Source of the DNA: Polyodon spathula
Lineage: Eukaryota > Chordata > Actinopteri > Acipenseriformes > Polyodontidae
Direction: 5' to 3'
DNA length: 64,000 bases
Assembly (NCBI RefSeq): GCF_017654505.1
Contig: NC_054572.1
Coordinates: 4,728,349 to 4,792,348 of the forward strand
Shown one piece after another: positions 21,076 through 32,842 of the stretch. Position numbers and translations under genes: made by a program. Positions within the stretch are counted from its first letter, which is position 1; each line of letters begins with the position of its first letter. The notes beneath the pieces are model-generated. The model did not search any database. It saw nothing but the letters and a program-made list of their open reading frames with translations, and was not told the origin of the DNA.

Positions 21076-22285
21076 ATGTCAGGGCAGTCGACTGGGTCCT
21101 CCGCTGGTTTCCACCAGTGTGACCTGTGCGCGGCGAAGTGGCCCAGGCAGGACGAGCACCGGTCCTGCGTCAGATGCTTTGGGCCAGACCATGCGACCAA
21201 AAATCTGGCAGGTGAGCTGGGCTGCTCTCCATGTAGAAAGTTCTCTAAACAAACTAAGCGCAGGAGAGCAGCTCTATCCCCAGCAGAGTCTCTCTCCCTG
21301 AGCCAAGGGAGAATGAGGTCAGTGGTCCAAGTCCCCCTGCAGATGTCCTCTAGGACCCCTCCCCCCTACTACAATGACCAGAGAGCTCTCCTGCACACCT
21401 GGGTCACCCTACCCTTCCCCACCATCACAGAGGCGCAGACACCTCTCAGGGGAGGCGAGATGGTCACCGCCGATGGGGTACTGCTCAAGGGGACGCTCAC
21501 CAGGGGGCAGGTGGTCGCCGCGCAGGCACCGCTCCCCTTCCCCAAGCAGACGATCCCCGTCAGAGTTGCTTTGAAGGCGTCCAAGCTCGGCACACAATGC
21601 TAGAGACCCTACTAAAATTGCAGGGCAGACTGCCCCCTAGCACCCTTAGCAAGCCCTCCCTTGTGCCAGGACTTTCTGGAATTGGTGCACTCCTCCTGGA
21701 GCAACCCAGAGTCTGTACCCAAAGCCTCCAGAACAGCAGAGTCTCTGCTGCCAACTGCAGGAGCCCAACAAGCAGGCCTAGGCACACTCCCCACTATTGG
21801 GGACACGGTCACGGTATTGGTGCAAGGTTCCACCTTCACCAAGGAGGATAAGGACCCAACCTGTCCGTCCAAGCCTTGTAGGACAACGGATACCATGCTA
21901 AAGAAAGTGTATGCATCGACAGCGCTGTCAGCTACAGCAGCAAACGTCATGGCTACACTGGTGCTTTACCAGACAAAAGTTAGCAGAGAGGCTGCAGGAA
22001 AGATCCACAGAGGCAGACATAGGGGAGCACCAGGTGGTGGCAAAGGCAATGACTTACCTAATAGGGGAGTTAGGCCAGGCATCAGGGAGTTCGCTGGCGG
22101 CGAAGGGGGCAGTTCGCCGGCATTTGTGGCTGACGCAAGCCAAGGTCGTGGAGACCGAGAGGGTGGCGTTACTGGATGCCCCCATTACACCGGGGCAGAC
22201 ATTTTGGGCGACCATTGATGTGAGCCTTGAGAGGTCCCACAAGGCCATGGAGGTCGCCTCCAAATTCTCACACCTCCCAGCTTAA
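21076..22285 (+). pseudogene. DIRS gag-like protein, broken
   Basis: The first open piece (21076-21603) starts MSGQSTGSSAGFHQCDLC and has a C-x2-C...H-x4-C-x2-CF-type cysteine/histidine cluster within its first 40 residues, then low-complexity Pro/Ser sequence. Further gag-like blocks follow in other frames: SATAANVMATLVLYQ near 21.93 kb and VALLDAPITPGQTFW near 22.16 kb, both characteristic of vertebrate DIRS gag. Frameshifts separate them. Confidence 0.65.
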
Positions 22286-22515
22286 TGTCAGCACCTAAGG
22301 TGGCATTCACAGCCTGCTAGAGAAAAAGCGCCTGAACACTGCCCGCCCCCTCCCAATCCCAAGGGAGACCAGCCCTGAGGGGCCCCGGCTGCCACCAAAT
22401 CCCTCCACAACTGGACTGGCCAATGGCAACGACCCATGGCAAGGCTGCACCCAGGACTCCTGGGTGCTACTGACAAAGAGACACGGATTTTGCATAGGTC
22501 TGCCACCCTTCAAGG

Positions 22516-22884
22516 GTGTGCTCCCCACCACCGTCAACAGGATATCGCCAGTCTTCAACAGAAGAATGCTGTACGCTTGGTAAGTCCAATCGATGCCCTC
22601 AGCGGCTTTTACTCCACGGACATTGGCAGCATGTGCTGGTCCGGACAGACAATACTACAGTGTTGGCCTACATAAACCACCAAGGTGGCCTGCTCTTGCC
22701 AGGCCTTCACCACGCAGCGCACAGACTCCTGTCCTGGACGCACAAATACTTGCGTTCCATCAGGGTGGTTCACCTCCCCGGTGTGGACAACAAGGCAGCA
22801 GACCTCCTGTCCAAAGGAGCTCCAGACAGCTCGGAATGGAGACTGCATCCTCAAGTGGTGAAACAGATTTGGGAGAGGTTTTGA
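22516..22884 (+). pseudogene. DIRS RNase H-like segment
   Basis: The open frame contains VLVRTDNTTVLAYINHQGG, LLSWTHKYL, VVHLPGVDNKAADLLSKG and EWRLHPQVVKQIW. These are the RNase H / post-RNase H blocks of vertebrate DIRS pol. Upstream sequence lacks RT motifs (no YMDD-type box between gag and here). Confidence 0.75.
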
Positions 22885-23187
22885 CCTGCAATGAGTCGAC
22901 CGAGTCCACTCATTGTTCCCTTTGATTCAAAATGGAGAGAGACGGGGGTCCCCTGGGAGTAGACGCGCTAGCTCATCCCTGGCCACAGGGGATCTTGTAT
23001 GCATTCCTTCCGCTACCATTATTACCCCTGACACTAGAGAGGATCAGGGTGGAGAGAGCACAGGTTTTGCTGGTTGCACCCAGATGGCCGAGACGCCCCT
23101 GGTTTGCTCTCTTCTCTGACATGTTGTCGGTCAGTCGTGGCAGCTCCTGCTGCGTAAGGACCTCCTGGGCCAAGCAGAAGGGTTATT

Positions 23188-24017
23188 ATGTCACCAGAAC
23201 CCAGCCCAGCTCCAACTCTGGGTCTGGCCATTGAACATAGCTGTCTATTCAGACGAGGTTTGCCAGATGCTGTAGTAGAAGAACTACAGTCTTCTAGGGC
23301 GCTGAGCACTAGAGCCCAGTACTCATATAAATGGAAAGTTTTCCAAGACTGGTGCTTTGCCAAAAGTCACGATCCTGTGACCTATCCTATTGAGACGATA
23401 TTAACCTTCTTACAACACTTGTGTGATGCAGGAAAATCAGCGTCCACTTTGAAGGTATACCTGGCAGCAATATCAGTGTGCCATGACAAAATTGACTCAG
23501 TGTCCCCTAGGGCACATTTCCTGGCAGTGCAGTTCCTTAAAGGGGCTCGGAGGCTTCATCCTCCCATGAAAAGTATGGTCCCCAAGTGGGATCTAGAATT
23601 GGTACTGCGGGCCCTTATGGGTCCCCCATTCGAGCCCATGGCGTCAGCAGAATTGCATCCTGTTTCATTGAAGGTGGCGTTTGTAATAGCCATTACGTCT
23701 GCCAGATGAGTAAGTGAGCTTCATGTGCTGTCCATTGATGATGCATGCATGGCTTTTTAACAATAAGAACAAATCCATCCTTTTTGCCAAAGGTGGTATC
23801 CTCCTTCCATATTAACCAACCAGTGGTTTTGGAAACTTTCAGACCTCCCCCGCACGAGTCAGAGGAGGATCGTAGAGAGCACACGCTATGCCCAGTTCGG
23901 ACTCTGCACTGTTACTTGGATAGGACAGCGTCCTGGAGTCCAACCAGCTGTTTGTCTGCTATCGTTAGGCATCATGAGGGTTCTGAGGCTATAGCCGTGA
24001 GGCTGTACTGTAGGTAA
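23188..24017 (+). pseudogene. DIRS tyrosine recombinase, N-terminal two thirds
   Basis: 23188-23709 encodes the core-binding region (STRAQYSYKWKVFQDWC, LTFLQHLCDAGKSASTLKVYLAAI, FLKGARRLHPP, LKVAFVIAITSAR). After a stop at 23707 the frame shifts to 23745-24017 (FLPKVVSSFHINQPVVL, HTLCPVRTLHCYLDRT). The catalytic His-x-x-Arg and the Tyr nucleophile that should follow are absent. Those residues are preserved in the separate fragment at 45.4-45.7 kb. Such recombinases integrate circular cDNA without target duplication. Confidence 0.85.
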
Positions 24018-24108
24018 TCTGGAGCCACGACAGCTTTGGTACAGCTTCCCATTCACTAATGATTGTCATTCCATTGAAAGGGAACGTTAGGTTATTAACA
24101 CAATAATA

Positions 24109-26446
24109 TAACACAATTTGTGAAGGCACCCACTAGAGGGGAGGCATGCCTTGATTTAGTCTTTTCAAATAACGAAGATAGAATAACTAAAACAGAGGTC
24201 AGAGAACCACTGGCAAACTCAGACCACAACATGGTCTCATTTGAAGTGTTTTTTAAATCCCCAAAAGAAATGACTAAAGCTAAGGTTTACAATTTTAGAA
24301 AAGCAAATTATGAAGGTATGAAACAGAGACTAACAGAAGCAGATTGGAGTAAAATAGAGAAAACACCCACAGAAGAAGGATGGTTGTTCTTCAAAAATGT
24401 AGTACTAGAGGCACAAAACAATTATATCCCTAAAGTAGACAAATCTAAATGTAAAACTAAATTGCCAAAATGGTTTAATAGATCAATTAAAAAAAATATT
24501 CAGCGAAAAAAGGCACTTTACAGAGCATTAAAAAAGGACCAAAAAGAAAGTACGCAGAAAGAGTACACAGAACTGCAAACGCAAGTCAAAAAGGAAGTTA
24601 GAAAGGCCAAGAGAGAAATAGAAATAAACATTGCTAAGGGAGCTAAAACCAATTCCAAAATGTTTTTCCAATATTACAACAGCAAGAGAACATTCAAAGA
24701 GGAGATTAAATGTTTAAGAGATACAAATGGCAAAATCGTAGATGAAGAAAAAAAAATAGCAAATATGTTAAATGATTACTTTTCACAAGTTTTTACAAAG
24801 GAAGATACTGACAACATGCCCCACATGTCATCCAGTTCCTGTCCAGTTTTAAATAACTTTAGCATAACTGAGGCAGAAGTGTTAAAGGGACTAGGAGCTC
24901 TTAAAATAAACAAATCCCCTGGGCCGGATGAGATCCTCCCAGTAGTACTCAAAGAAATGAAAGAAGTAATTTACAAACCGCTAACCAAGATCATGCAGCA
25001 GTCTCTTGACACAGGGGTGGTACCGACAGACTGGAAAATTGCAAACGTAATACCGATCCACAAAAAGGGAAACAAAACTGAACCAGGTAACTACAGACCA
25101 GTAAGCCTGACTTCTATTATATGCAAACTTATGGAAACTATAATAAGATCCAAAATGGAAAATTACCTATATGGTAACAGGGTACTGGGAGACAGTCAAC
25201 ATGGTTTTAGGAAAGGGAGATCGTGTCTAACTAACTTGCTTGATTTTTTTGAGGATGCAACATCGATAATGGATAATTGCAAAGCATATGACATGGTTTA
25301 TTTAGATTTCCAGAAAGCTTTTGACAAAGTCCCGCACAAAAGATTAATTCTCAAACTGAACGCAGTTGGGATTCAAGGAAACACATGTACATGGATTAGG
25401 GAGTGGTTAACATGTAGAAAACAGAAAGTACTGATTAGAGGAAAAACCTCAGAATGGAGTGTGGTAACCAGCGGTGTACCACAGGGATCAGTATTAGGTC
25501 CTCTGCTATTCCTAATCTACATTAATGATTTAGATTCTGGTATAGTAAGCAAACTTGTTAAATTTGCAGACGACACAAAAGTAGGAGGAGTGGCAAACAC
25601 TGTTGCAGCAGCAAAGGTCATTCAAAATGATCTAGACAAGATTCAGAACTGGGCAGACACATGGCAAATGACATTTAATAGAGAAAAGTGTAAGGTACTG
25701 CACGCAGGAAATAAAAATGTACATTATAAATATCATATGGGAGATATTGAAATTGGAGAAGGAATCTATGAAAAAGACCTAGGAGTTTTTGTTGACTCAG
25801 AAATGTCTTCATCTAGACAATGTGGGGAAGCTATAAAAAAGGCTAACAAGATGCTCGGATACATTGTGAAAAGTGTTGAATTTAAATCAAGGGAAGTAAT
25901 GTTAAAACTGTACAATGCACTAGTAAGACCTCATCTTGAATATTGTGTGCAGTTCTGGTCACCTCGCTATAAAAAAGATATTGCTGCTCTAGAAAGAGTG
26001 CAAAGAAGAGCGACCAGAATTATTCCGGGCTTAAAAGGCATGTCATATGCAGACAGGCTAAAAGAATTGAATCTGTTCAGTCTTGAACAAAGAAGACTAC
26101 GTGGCGACCTAATTCAAGCATTCAAAATTCTAAAAGGTATTGACAGTGTCGACCCAAGGGACTTTTTCAGCCTGAAAAAAGAAACAAGGACCATGGGTCA
26201 CAAATGGAGTTTAGAAAAAGGGGCATTCAGAACAGAAAATAGGAGACACTTTTTTACACAGAGAATAGTGAGGGTCTGGAATCAACTCCCCAGTAATGTT
26301 GTTGAAGCTGACACCCTGGGATCCTTCAAGAAGCTGCTTGATGAGATTTTGGGATCAATAAGCTACTAACAACCGAACGAGCAAGATGGGCCGAATGGCC
26401 TCCTCTCGTTTGTAAACTTTCTTATGTTCTTATGTTCTTATGTTCT
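24109..26446 (+). mobile_element. CR1 LINE, 5'-truncated (copy 2), open ORF2 C-terminal two thirds
   Basis: Begins inside the endonuclease domain (AACACAATTTGTGAAGG) directly after the DIRS element and ends with three TATGTTCT units at 26446. The 3' end lies within a V exon. 5' truncation and octamer tail are typical CR1 insertion products. High similarity to copies 1, 3 and 4 suggests recent CR1 activity. Confidence 0.95.
24120..26369 (+). CDS. CR1 ORF2 (partial endonuclease, complete RT)
   Basis: A 749-codon frame lacking the first part of the endonuclease. Endonuclease C-terminus: LDLVFSNNEDRI and SDHNMVSFEVFF (the conserved SDH). A basic linker follows, then RT: NYRPVSLTSIICKLMETII, HGFRKGRSCLTNLLDF, YLDFQKAFDKVPH, GVPQGSVLGPLLFLIYIND and FADDTK (catalytic Asp pair about residues 482-483), followed by CR1-type C-terminal blocks to ILGSISY. 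The ATG used is only the first internal one. RT residues are intact, but without a full endonuclease or a promoter it should not mobilise itself. Confidence 0.92.
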   Translation: MKAPTRGEACLDLVFSNNEDRITKTEVREPLANSDHNMVSFEVFFKSPKEMTKAKVYNFRKANYEGMKQRLTEADWSKIEKTPTEEGWLFFKNVVLEAQNNYIPKVDKSKCKTKLPKWFNRSIKKNIQRKKALYRALKKDQKESTQKEYTELQTQVKKEVRKAKREIEINIAKGAKTNSKMFFQYYNSKRTFKEEIKCLRDTNGKIVDEEKKIANMLNDYFSQVFTKEDTDNMPHMSSSSCPVLNNFSITEAEVLKGLGALKINKSPGPDEILPVVLKEMKEVIYKPLTKIMQQSLDTGVVPTDWKIANVIPIHKKGNKTEPGNYRPVSLTSIICKLMETIIRSKMENYLYGNRVLGDSQHGFRKGRSCLTNLLDFFEDATSIMDNCKAYDMVYLDFQKAFDKVPHKRLILKLNAVGIQGNTCTWIREWLTCRKQKVLIRGKTSEWSVVTSGVPQGSVLGPLLFLIYINDLDSGIVSKLVKFADDTKVGGVANTVAAAKVIQNDLDKIQNWADTWQMTFNREKCKVLHAGNKNVHYKYHMGDIEIGEGIYEKDLGVFVDSEMSSSRQCGEAIKKANKMLGYIVKSVEFKSREVMLKLYNALVRPHLEYCVQFWSPRYKKDIAALERVQRRATRIIPGLKGMSYADRLKELNLFSLEQRRLRGDLIQAFKILKGIDSVDPRDFFSLKKETRTMGHKWSLEKGAFRTENRRHFFTQRIVRVWNQLPSNVVEADTLGSFKKLLDEILGSISY

Positions 26447-26448
26447 TA

Positions 26449-26762
26449 TATCGAGGGGAGCTGCCTGGAGTCTGCTTGTACCAGAACAGATACTCTCTGT
26501 CAGCGCTACTGCTCAGGGAGTAATTGCAGAATATCCTCATGTCGCTGCTAACTTTCGAGGTAATCGTGTCATTGAGTTGAATAATTTCATCTGCACAGAG
26601 GCAGTCTGTAAATAAAAAGAAAAAAACAAACAAAAACAAAAAAAAACACGGTTATGCACGATGTAGTAACTGCAGCTGAATCCATGAAATTGTTTTACAA
26701 TAAAATCTATCTCTACCAAAGGTTAAATAGAAGACTGCAGTGAGGAGACCTGCATACAGCAT
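26449..26762 (-). pseudogene. TCR V gene truncated by CR1 (V4)
   Basis: The leader exon is 26717-26762 (MLYAGLLTAVFYLTF, donor GTAGAG, phase 1). The V exon starts at 26605 after TTTACAG and is open through the first Cys (MRIFCNYS) and FWYKQTPGSSP. It ends abruptly at the CR1 3' end, so framework 3, second Cys and RSS are absent. The missing half was not found left of the insertion. A CCAAT motif lies 143 bp upstream of the ATG (26905-26913). Confidence 0.9.
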
Positions 26763-26904
26763 GGTTATCGGTGTTCATTCAGTTTGAATGAGTTCTCTGT
26801 CTCTGTTCTGTTGGTTTCTGCTCAGTACTGAATGCCAGTCTGCAGCCGCACCACCGAGCGGATGAGTGGGCGTTTCTTCCTTGTGTCGGGATGTTTCTCT
26901 GCTG

Positions 26905-26913
26905 TCCAATCAG
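26905..26913 (-). promoter_or_regulatory. Inverted CCAAT box, V4 promoter
   Basis: TCCAATCAG on the plus strand, 143 bp upstream of the V4 leader ATG. Same spacing class as the other V promoters here. Confidence 0.45.
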
Positions 26914-27069
26914 AACCCATGAACCCGCACTGCGCTCTGTCTTCTTCATTACGCAGTGAAGCACCAGAACGAGGTTCTTTCGTGTCATGAGTTGTGTTCC
27001 AGTAGTGTTTAACACAGCCAGACTGATCCAAGCAGGGAGCGCATTAGGGTTCCACAGTAACACAGTAAC

Positions 27070-27970
27070 ACAGTGGATTCTGCAGAGCGTTGGGAATGGT
27101 CTAAAAAGAAACTACACTGGGGAAACAAAGCGCCATATTTCCAAGTCATCTTAAGCACTCTCACTGTGATCATTTTTTAAGAATTATTTTTATTTATTTT
27201 TAATATTGACTTGGCCCAATGTCTCTTAATGTATTTGAGCTTGTGTACAGTATAGACATTATCAACATATATTAACTGGCGATACCTCAATTAAGTAAAT
27301 GAAGTAAAACACCTGAGGCTGCATTCACACCGATTGACCGAGGACCTTGCTGTTACTGTGGTGGAAGAACACAATGTAACACTGCTTATCTGACATCATT
27401 TCTTCATGCTGTGAGCGGGGGTGTCATTCTCATACTGTTTTCATACAGGTAGAGTTGGAAAGCAGCTGCACCAGGAGATAGGATGAGTGGGAGCTGACTG
27501 TCAATGAGCATTGAAGACATGATTGTCCTACACCGCCCCCTGGTGGGATTCCCTTGAACTGTCGTTCAGACTTCAGGGTTAAACTGATCATTTCTCCTTC
27601 GTGTGTGGGAAATGGCAGTGAGTGGGCGGGGCAGGAGAGTAAGAGGAGCGCTCTATTCTGGTACTGCATAGTTCAACTAGAATTATAAAGCTCTGCTATT
27701 TATGGAGTTTTAAACGGTTCAAACATCACATTTTATAACTGTGTTTGTTTTAGTACCAGCAATGATACCCGATGTTATTGAAACCTTTTAATCATGTAAC
27801 ATGTACTTTTCTTTTTTCCCAGGAGTTATAATGGACTGAATGTCAGTGTATGTTGTTTAATTTTCATATTCAGAATGATGTTTAACTCAATGCTTTATTC
27901 ATTTAACACAATAACCACTTTGTTTAATATGTTGTAAAAATACACATTAATGGTTCTGTTCATATAGTCA
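27070..27970. other. No recognised gene; CTCF-like motif inside
   Basis: Spacer between V4 and a DIRS relic. 27430-27560 shares a module (ATTGTCCTACACCG-type, then CCCCTGGTGGGATT) with 35.25-35.30 kb and more loosely with 42.2-42.37 kb. Confidence 0.5.
27533..27546 (-). promoter_or_regulatory. CTCF-like motif
   Basis: The minus strand reads CCACCAGGGGGCGG, a full match to CCASYAGRKGGCRS and the best in the window. Confidence 0.6.
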
Positions 27971-27975
27971 AAGCA

Positions 27976-28400
27976 GTGGCTTTCAACCTGGGGCACGTGC
28001 ACCAGAATACCCGCTTGGCTAATACATCCAGTATGATGGTTGCGTACATGGATGGTGTTTTGCTTGACGCTGCTCTCCCAGAGTCGGTGGCCTCAGAGTT
28101 GCAATTATTATCCTACACATTGTTCCAGATCTCCGGCCTGCAGGGGCAGGCCCTGGGCCGGAGCCTGGCGGGCCTAGTGGCTGCACGCAGACTGCTGTGG
28201 CACTTTGGCACCCGGAGCCGGGCAGGCTCCAGTTGGGTCTGGCCCCTGAAAGGGACCGCTGGTCAGCCTTAAGGCTGTCAGATGCGGTTGTGGGTACTCT
28301 GCAGAATGCTAGGGCGCATTCCACTAGGTCATTGTTTTGGAAATGTACGTTCCAAGAGTGGAACACCTGGTGTGGGTGTGCCAGTGACTGGTACGATTAA
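27976..28400 (+). pseudogene. DIRS-like relic (gag end joined to recombinase start)
   Basis: 27976-28200 reads GQALGRSLAGLVAARRLLW, a vertebrate DIRS gag block. About 100 bp further on, in another frame, it reads LRLSDAVVGTLQNARAHSTR, the start of the tyrosine recombinase. The pol region between them is deleted. Different from, and more decayed than, the 20.4-24.1 kb copy. Confidence 0.65.
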
Positions 28401-28691
28401 CATCCTCCTATGGGTCAAAATGCATTGAATTCATGAGACAAACTAAAGAATCATGTTTGAGCAATATAATAAATATCATATTCTTCAATTTGTTGCTTAA
28501 ACAGCTTTGTTGTTTCTATTGGTATCAACAGAATCAGCAAAGCTGCAGTGAGGTTCAGACAATGTTAGTTTTACCATGCAGTCTGGGAAAGGTTAATTTA
28601 AAACAATGACACATTAAACATCACAGCTTCTTGCCACAGTTTAAAGCATTCACATTTCCAATGCAATGCTGCAGTGCAAAGAGCAGCAGGT

Positions 28692-28730
28692 GGTTGTTGC
28701 AGGGTGAGGTGTAGAGTTCCTGTAACTGTT
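28692..28730 (-). promoter_or_regulatory. Degenerate 23-RSS of V5
   Basis: AACAGTT heptamer (28724-28730, two changes), 23-bp spacer, GCAACAACC nonamer (28692-28700, two changes). Confidence 0.6.
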
Positions 28731-28995
28731 GGCCTCAGAGCACAGTAATACACTGCAGAGTCACTGAGCTCACACTGCTGTATTCTCAAAGGCACTGTTC
28801 GGCTGCTGGTGTTCAGCTCAGCTGAAAAACGGTGTGGAAACTCACTTGAGGGATCACTCAGATACTGGTTGTTTTACAGTATATATTCAGGAGCTTCCCC
28901 AGGGCTTTGTTTATACGAGAATAGATAAGGGTTGCTGTCTGTTGTATTATATTGATATTGGTTTTATATCCTTCAGGTGTCACTGGAGACTGTGC
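28731..28995 (-). pseudogene. TCR V pseudogene (V5)
   Basis: The V exon on the minus strand after a GATAG acceptor starts AQSPVTPEG. It has lost the first cysteine region, reads LFSYKQ where LFWYKQ is expected (Trp to Ser), has a TAA stop in framework 2 (within EYIL-stop-NNQ), then recovers to RFSAELNTSSRTVPL and DSAVYYCALRPTV. The related V genes are at 48.0 and 50.5 kb. No leader was recognised. Confidence 0.85.
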
Positions 28996-28999
28996 CTAT

Positions 29000-29345
29000 C
29001 AAAATCAGCAGAAGCGCTGTAGTGAGACTGTTGATTACCTCACTGCATGCTCGGTGCCTGCAGTGTTGGAAGATGAGACAGAAGCTGCACACGTGACCGA
29101 TGATGCAGGTGAGAACTATTCCACACTGGAGTGTTCACTGGAGACATGATGATATGAAACGACATGAGTGATGTGCATGTGAAGCAGCTGCAGTGTGAAG
29201 CAGGAATATCTGTAATTAGTAGAATGATAAACAGAATGCCATTGTGTTATTTGTGCAAGTCAAGCTCCATGAAGAACATATTCTGACCGCAATCTGATCC
29301 AGTCTGAGTGACGTCATGCTCTATTTATATTTGGCATGCCAACCT
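29000..29345. other. No recognised gene
   Basis: V5 5' flank up to the (TA)n tract. No clear leader exon. Confidence 0.5.
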
Positions 29346-29348
29346 TGA

Positions 29349-30735
<1,387 letters not shown>

Positions 30736-30739
30736 CCAT

Positions 30740-31430
30740 ATTTACTAAACACACATCAATTTAACATATTAAAAAACACAAATTATCAGAATTGAAAAGT
30801 TAGTTTTTTTTCTTTTCTCTTGTCACTTGATGATTTAACAGCAATTCCTGGCTGCAGAACATTTAGATACAGGGAAGTAGAATATTTATTTTTAGTTCTT
30901 TACATCTTTGTTTTCAGGACAGGTAAGTATTCAAGTGACCGGACAACAGCTCATCACACAGACAAGTCCACGGGCTGCAGTCCGAGTGAGGGTCCAGCCT
31001 CACAACATTGAATGAAAGGATCAATGCATTATTGTTGTATTGATACAGCTTGTCTGCTCTTCTGTGAATGTTTTCAACACTGCATTGCAAAGGGCAATGT
31101 CTCCCTATATATACTATTTCAAATGAAGGCTCACAAGGAAACAATAGCAGTAGTTTCACTGTCGTGCCTGTAAGGGTCAGGATTGTCTTCAAAGTGGAGT
31201 GTCAGAGACGTTATTGCATGCTGATTGGTTGAATGAAGAGAGAAGAAAAAATAACTTGACAAAATAACTACCACAAAAACAACCCCTCCACTACAACAGA
31301 AAAATAACTGAATAAACAATCATCAGTGTTGCAATAAGATTGCAGTGTTTATTTTCTTTATTTACTCGTAAAGCACATTCTGTTGGTGTGGATCCATTGT
31401 GAGTGGTAAGCCATGATATATGCTTTCTTG
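30740..31430. other. No recognised gene
   Basis: AT-rich spacer. No repeat or coding similarity recognised. From about 31430 the sequence parallels the 3' flank of V2 (10.98-11.34 kb). Confidence 0.5.
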
Positions 31431-31829
31431 CTCTTGTTATTCTCAGAACTTAGATCACAAGTCAGGGAATGATTGAGGTGGAGCGTTTGCAGAGTGTTCA
31501 GCTCAGGGGTGTGTTCAGTGGAGTCTTCACATCCGGTGCCTTCACAGCACTTTGATATGTTAATGAAGTCCTGTATCAAACACGTGTTTATTATATTAAA
31601 ATGTTCATTGTGGTTCACCATAACCTGCTCTCTTATTCTAGTTCTATGAACAGGGAACACATTTCCAAAGAGTGCATAGAAGAAAGCGACTCAAAATGCA
31701 AACAGTTTGCCTGCACTGAAACCACTTCCTTTATAATGGACTCATGCCAATGATAGTCTGTGGAAGCAGTTCAACACGACTTTCTTTCATCTTTTACCAG
31801 GTTATGGGCCTGTGCCAGTTAGTGCTGTC

Positions 31830-31867
31830 AGTTTTTGTACAGCGTCCCAATGAGTTTTCACACTGTG
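31830..31867 (-). promoter_or_regulatory. RSS of the 31.9 kb V gene (22-bp spacer)
   Basis: CACAGTG (31861-31867), 22-bp spacer, ACAAAAACT (31830-31838). Confidence 0.9.
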
Positions 31868-32219
31868 CTATCCTCAGAGCACAGTGATAGATTGCTGTGT
31901 CGCTCAGAGCAAGTTTGGAAATGGTGATTGTAGTAGAAGAGCTGTCTGCTGTAGAAGTGAACCGGCTTTTAGCAAAGTCTGCAGTGTGGGAACTGCTACT
32001 CCATGAACCAGCTCCTTTATACAGTATGAATTCCAGGGCTTGGTTTGAGTTCTTCCGATACCAGTAGAGAAGAACATCATTCGTACTTGCAGTATAAGAG
32101 CAACTGAGGGTTACTGACTCTCCTTCTGTACGGGACTCTGCTGTCTGCTGAGGACTGATGGAATCCCCATTTGTCATGACTGAACATTGAGGAAGAAAAA
32201 TAACATTTAATTTACAGTC

Positions 32220-32297
<78 letters not shown>

Positions 32298-32357
32298 TCT
32301 TGTTGTGTTGAAATTACCTGGCAGTATAATAAACATACACATGATTAGTGTATCCAT
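31868..32357 (-). CDS. TCR alpha/delta V gene, apparently functional (V6)
   Basis: The leader exon is 32318-32357 (MDTLIMCMFIILP, donor GTAATT, phase 1). The V exon is 31868-32179 after GTTCAG: Cys in VTLSCSYT, Trp in LLYWYRK, RFTSTADSSST, TAIYHCALRIAQ. RSS good. Paralogue of V2. The 138-bp intron, a multiple of three and mostly (ATT)n, contains no stop in the leader frame, so even unspliced RNA stays open through the V exon as an isoleucine run. A CCAAT box lies 132 bp upstream of the ATG (32489-32497). Confidence 0.9.
32219..32297. repeat. (AAT)n microsatellite in V6 intron
   Basis: About 78 bp of AAT repeat at the same intron position as in V2. Confidence 0.95.
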
Positions 32358-32488
32358 TTTAGTTCAGTGCTGATTTCTTTAAGAACAGAATATAAAGGTT
32401 CTGTCTCTGTGTTGATTATGGTGCTTTTCTCCTCATAATGCTGCTCTGAAATATTCTGCTATGAAGTTTTGAATGTCAAATGTCTGTA

Positions 32489-32497
32489 ACCAATCAG
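32489..32497 (-). promoter_or_regulatory. Inverted CCAAT box, V6 promoter
   Basis: ACCAATCAG on the plus strand, 132 bp upstream of the V6 ATG. The same sequence with flanks occurs in the orphan promoter at 19.07 kb. Confidence 0.5.
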
Positions 32498-32803
32498 CAA
32501 AGAGAAATGGTAACATGTGATGATAATGTGATGTAATCATGTAATTCTGTGGTTCATAGTTGTGGTGACCATCTTGTTTTATCAACACCTTCATTAGCTG
32601 TCAACTGGATGCAAGTCGAAGAGGTTTCAATTCTTCACTGACTAACTGCAGTCGCCCTACCCACTTTCCAATGAACCTTCCCAGAACTCAGGAACTCCAG
32701 TCCTCACCACATTATAAAGTGCACTGCGGTTTCCCTTCTACACAGAAGAGCTGTCACTGGAAATGCCATCAGCATTATAATCACCAGCCTCTGTACACTC
32801 CAG

Positions 32804-32842
32804 GGTTTTTGTATGTGTCGGGTGCTGCTTTGTATCACTGTG
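32804..32842 (-). promoter_or_regulatory. Perfect 23-RSS of V7 pseudogene
   Basis: CACAGTG (32836-32842), 23-bp spacer, ACAAAAACC (32804-32812): full consensus at both elements. Confidence 0.95.

Larger units (their letters stand above)
20360..24084 (+). mobile_element. DIRS-like tyrosine-recombinase retrotransposon, internally deleted
   Basis: Bounded by 39-bp inverted terminal repeats: TTCCCTTTCAATTGAATGAC at 20360 and its complement at 24046-24084 with few mismatches. Inverted rather than direct repeats are the signature of DIRS1-type elements. Inside, in order: a gag-like frame, an RNase H-like segment and the N-terminal part of a tyrosine recombinase. The RT expected between gag and RNase H is missing, and the recombinase C-terminus is also lacking. 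Non-autonomous copy, abutted on the right by CR1 copy 2. Confidence 0.85.

Noticed and set aside
21369..23363. Many overlapping frames on both strands inside the DIRS element
   Set aside because: GC-rich coding DNA gives shadow frames; only those with DIRS gag, RNase H or recombinase motifs were kept.
24001..24120. Target duplication joining DIRS and CR1 copy 2
   Set aside because: Sequence between 24084 and 24109 is short and AT-rich; no convincing repeat is found at the CR1 3' end.
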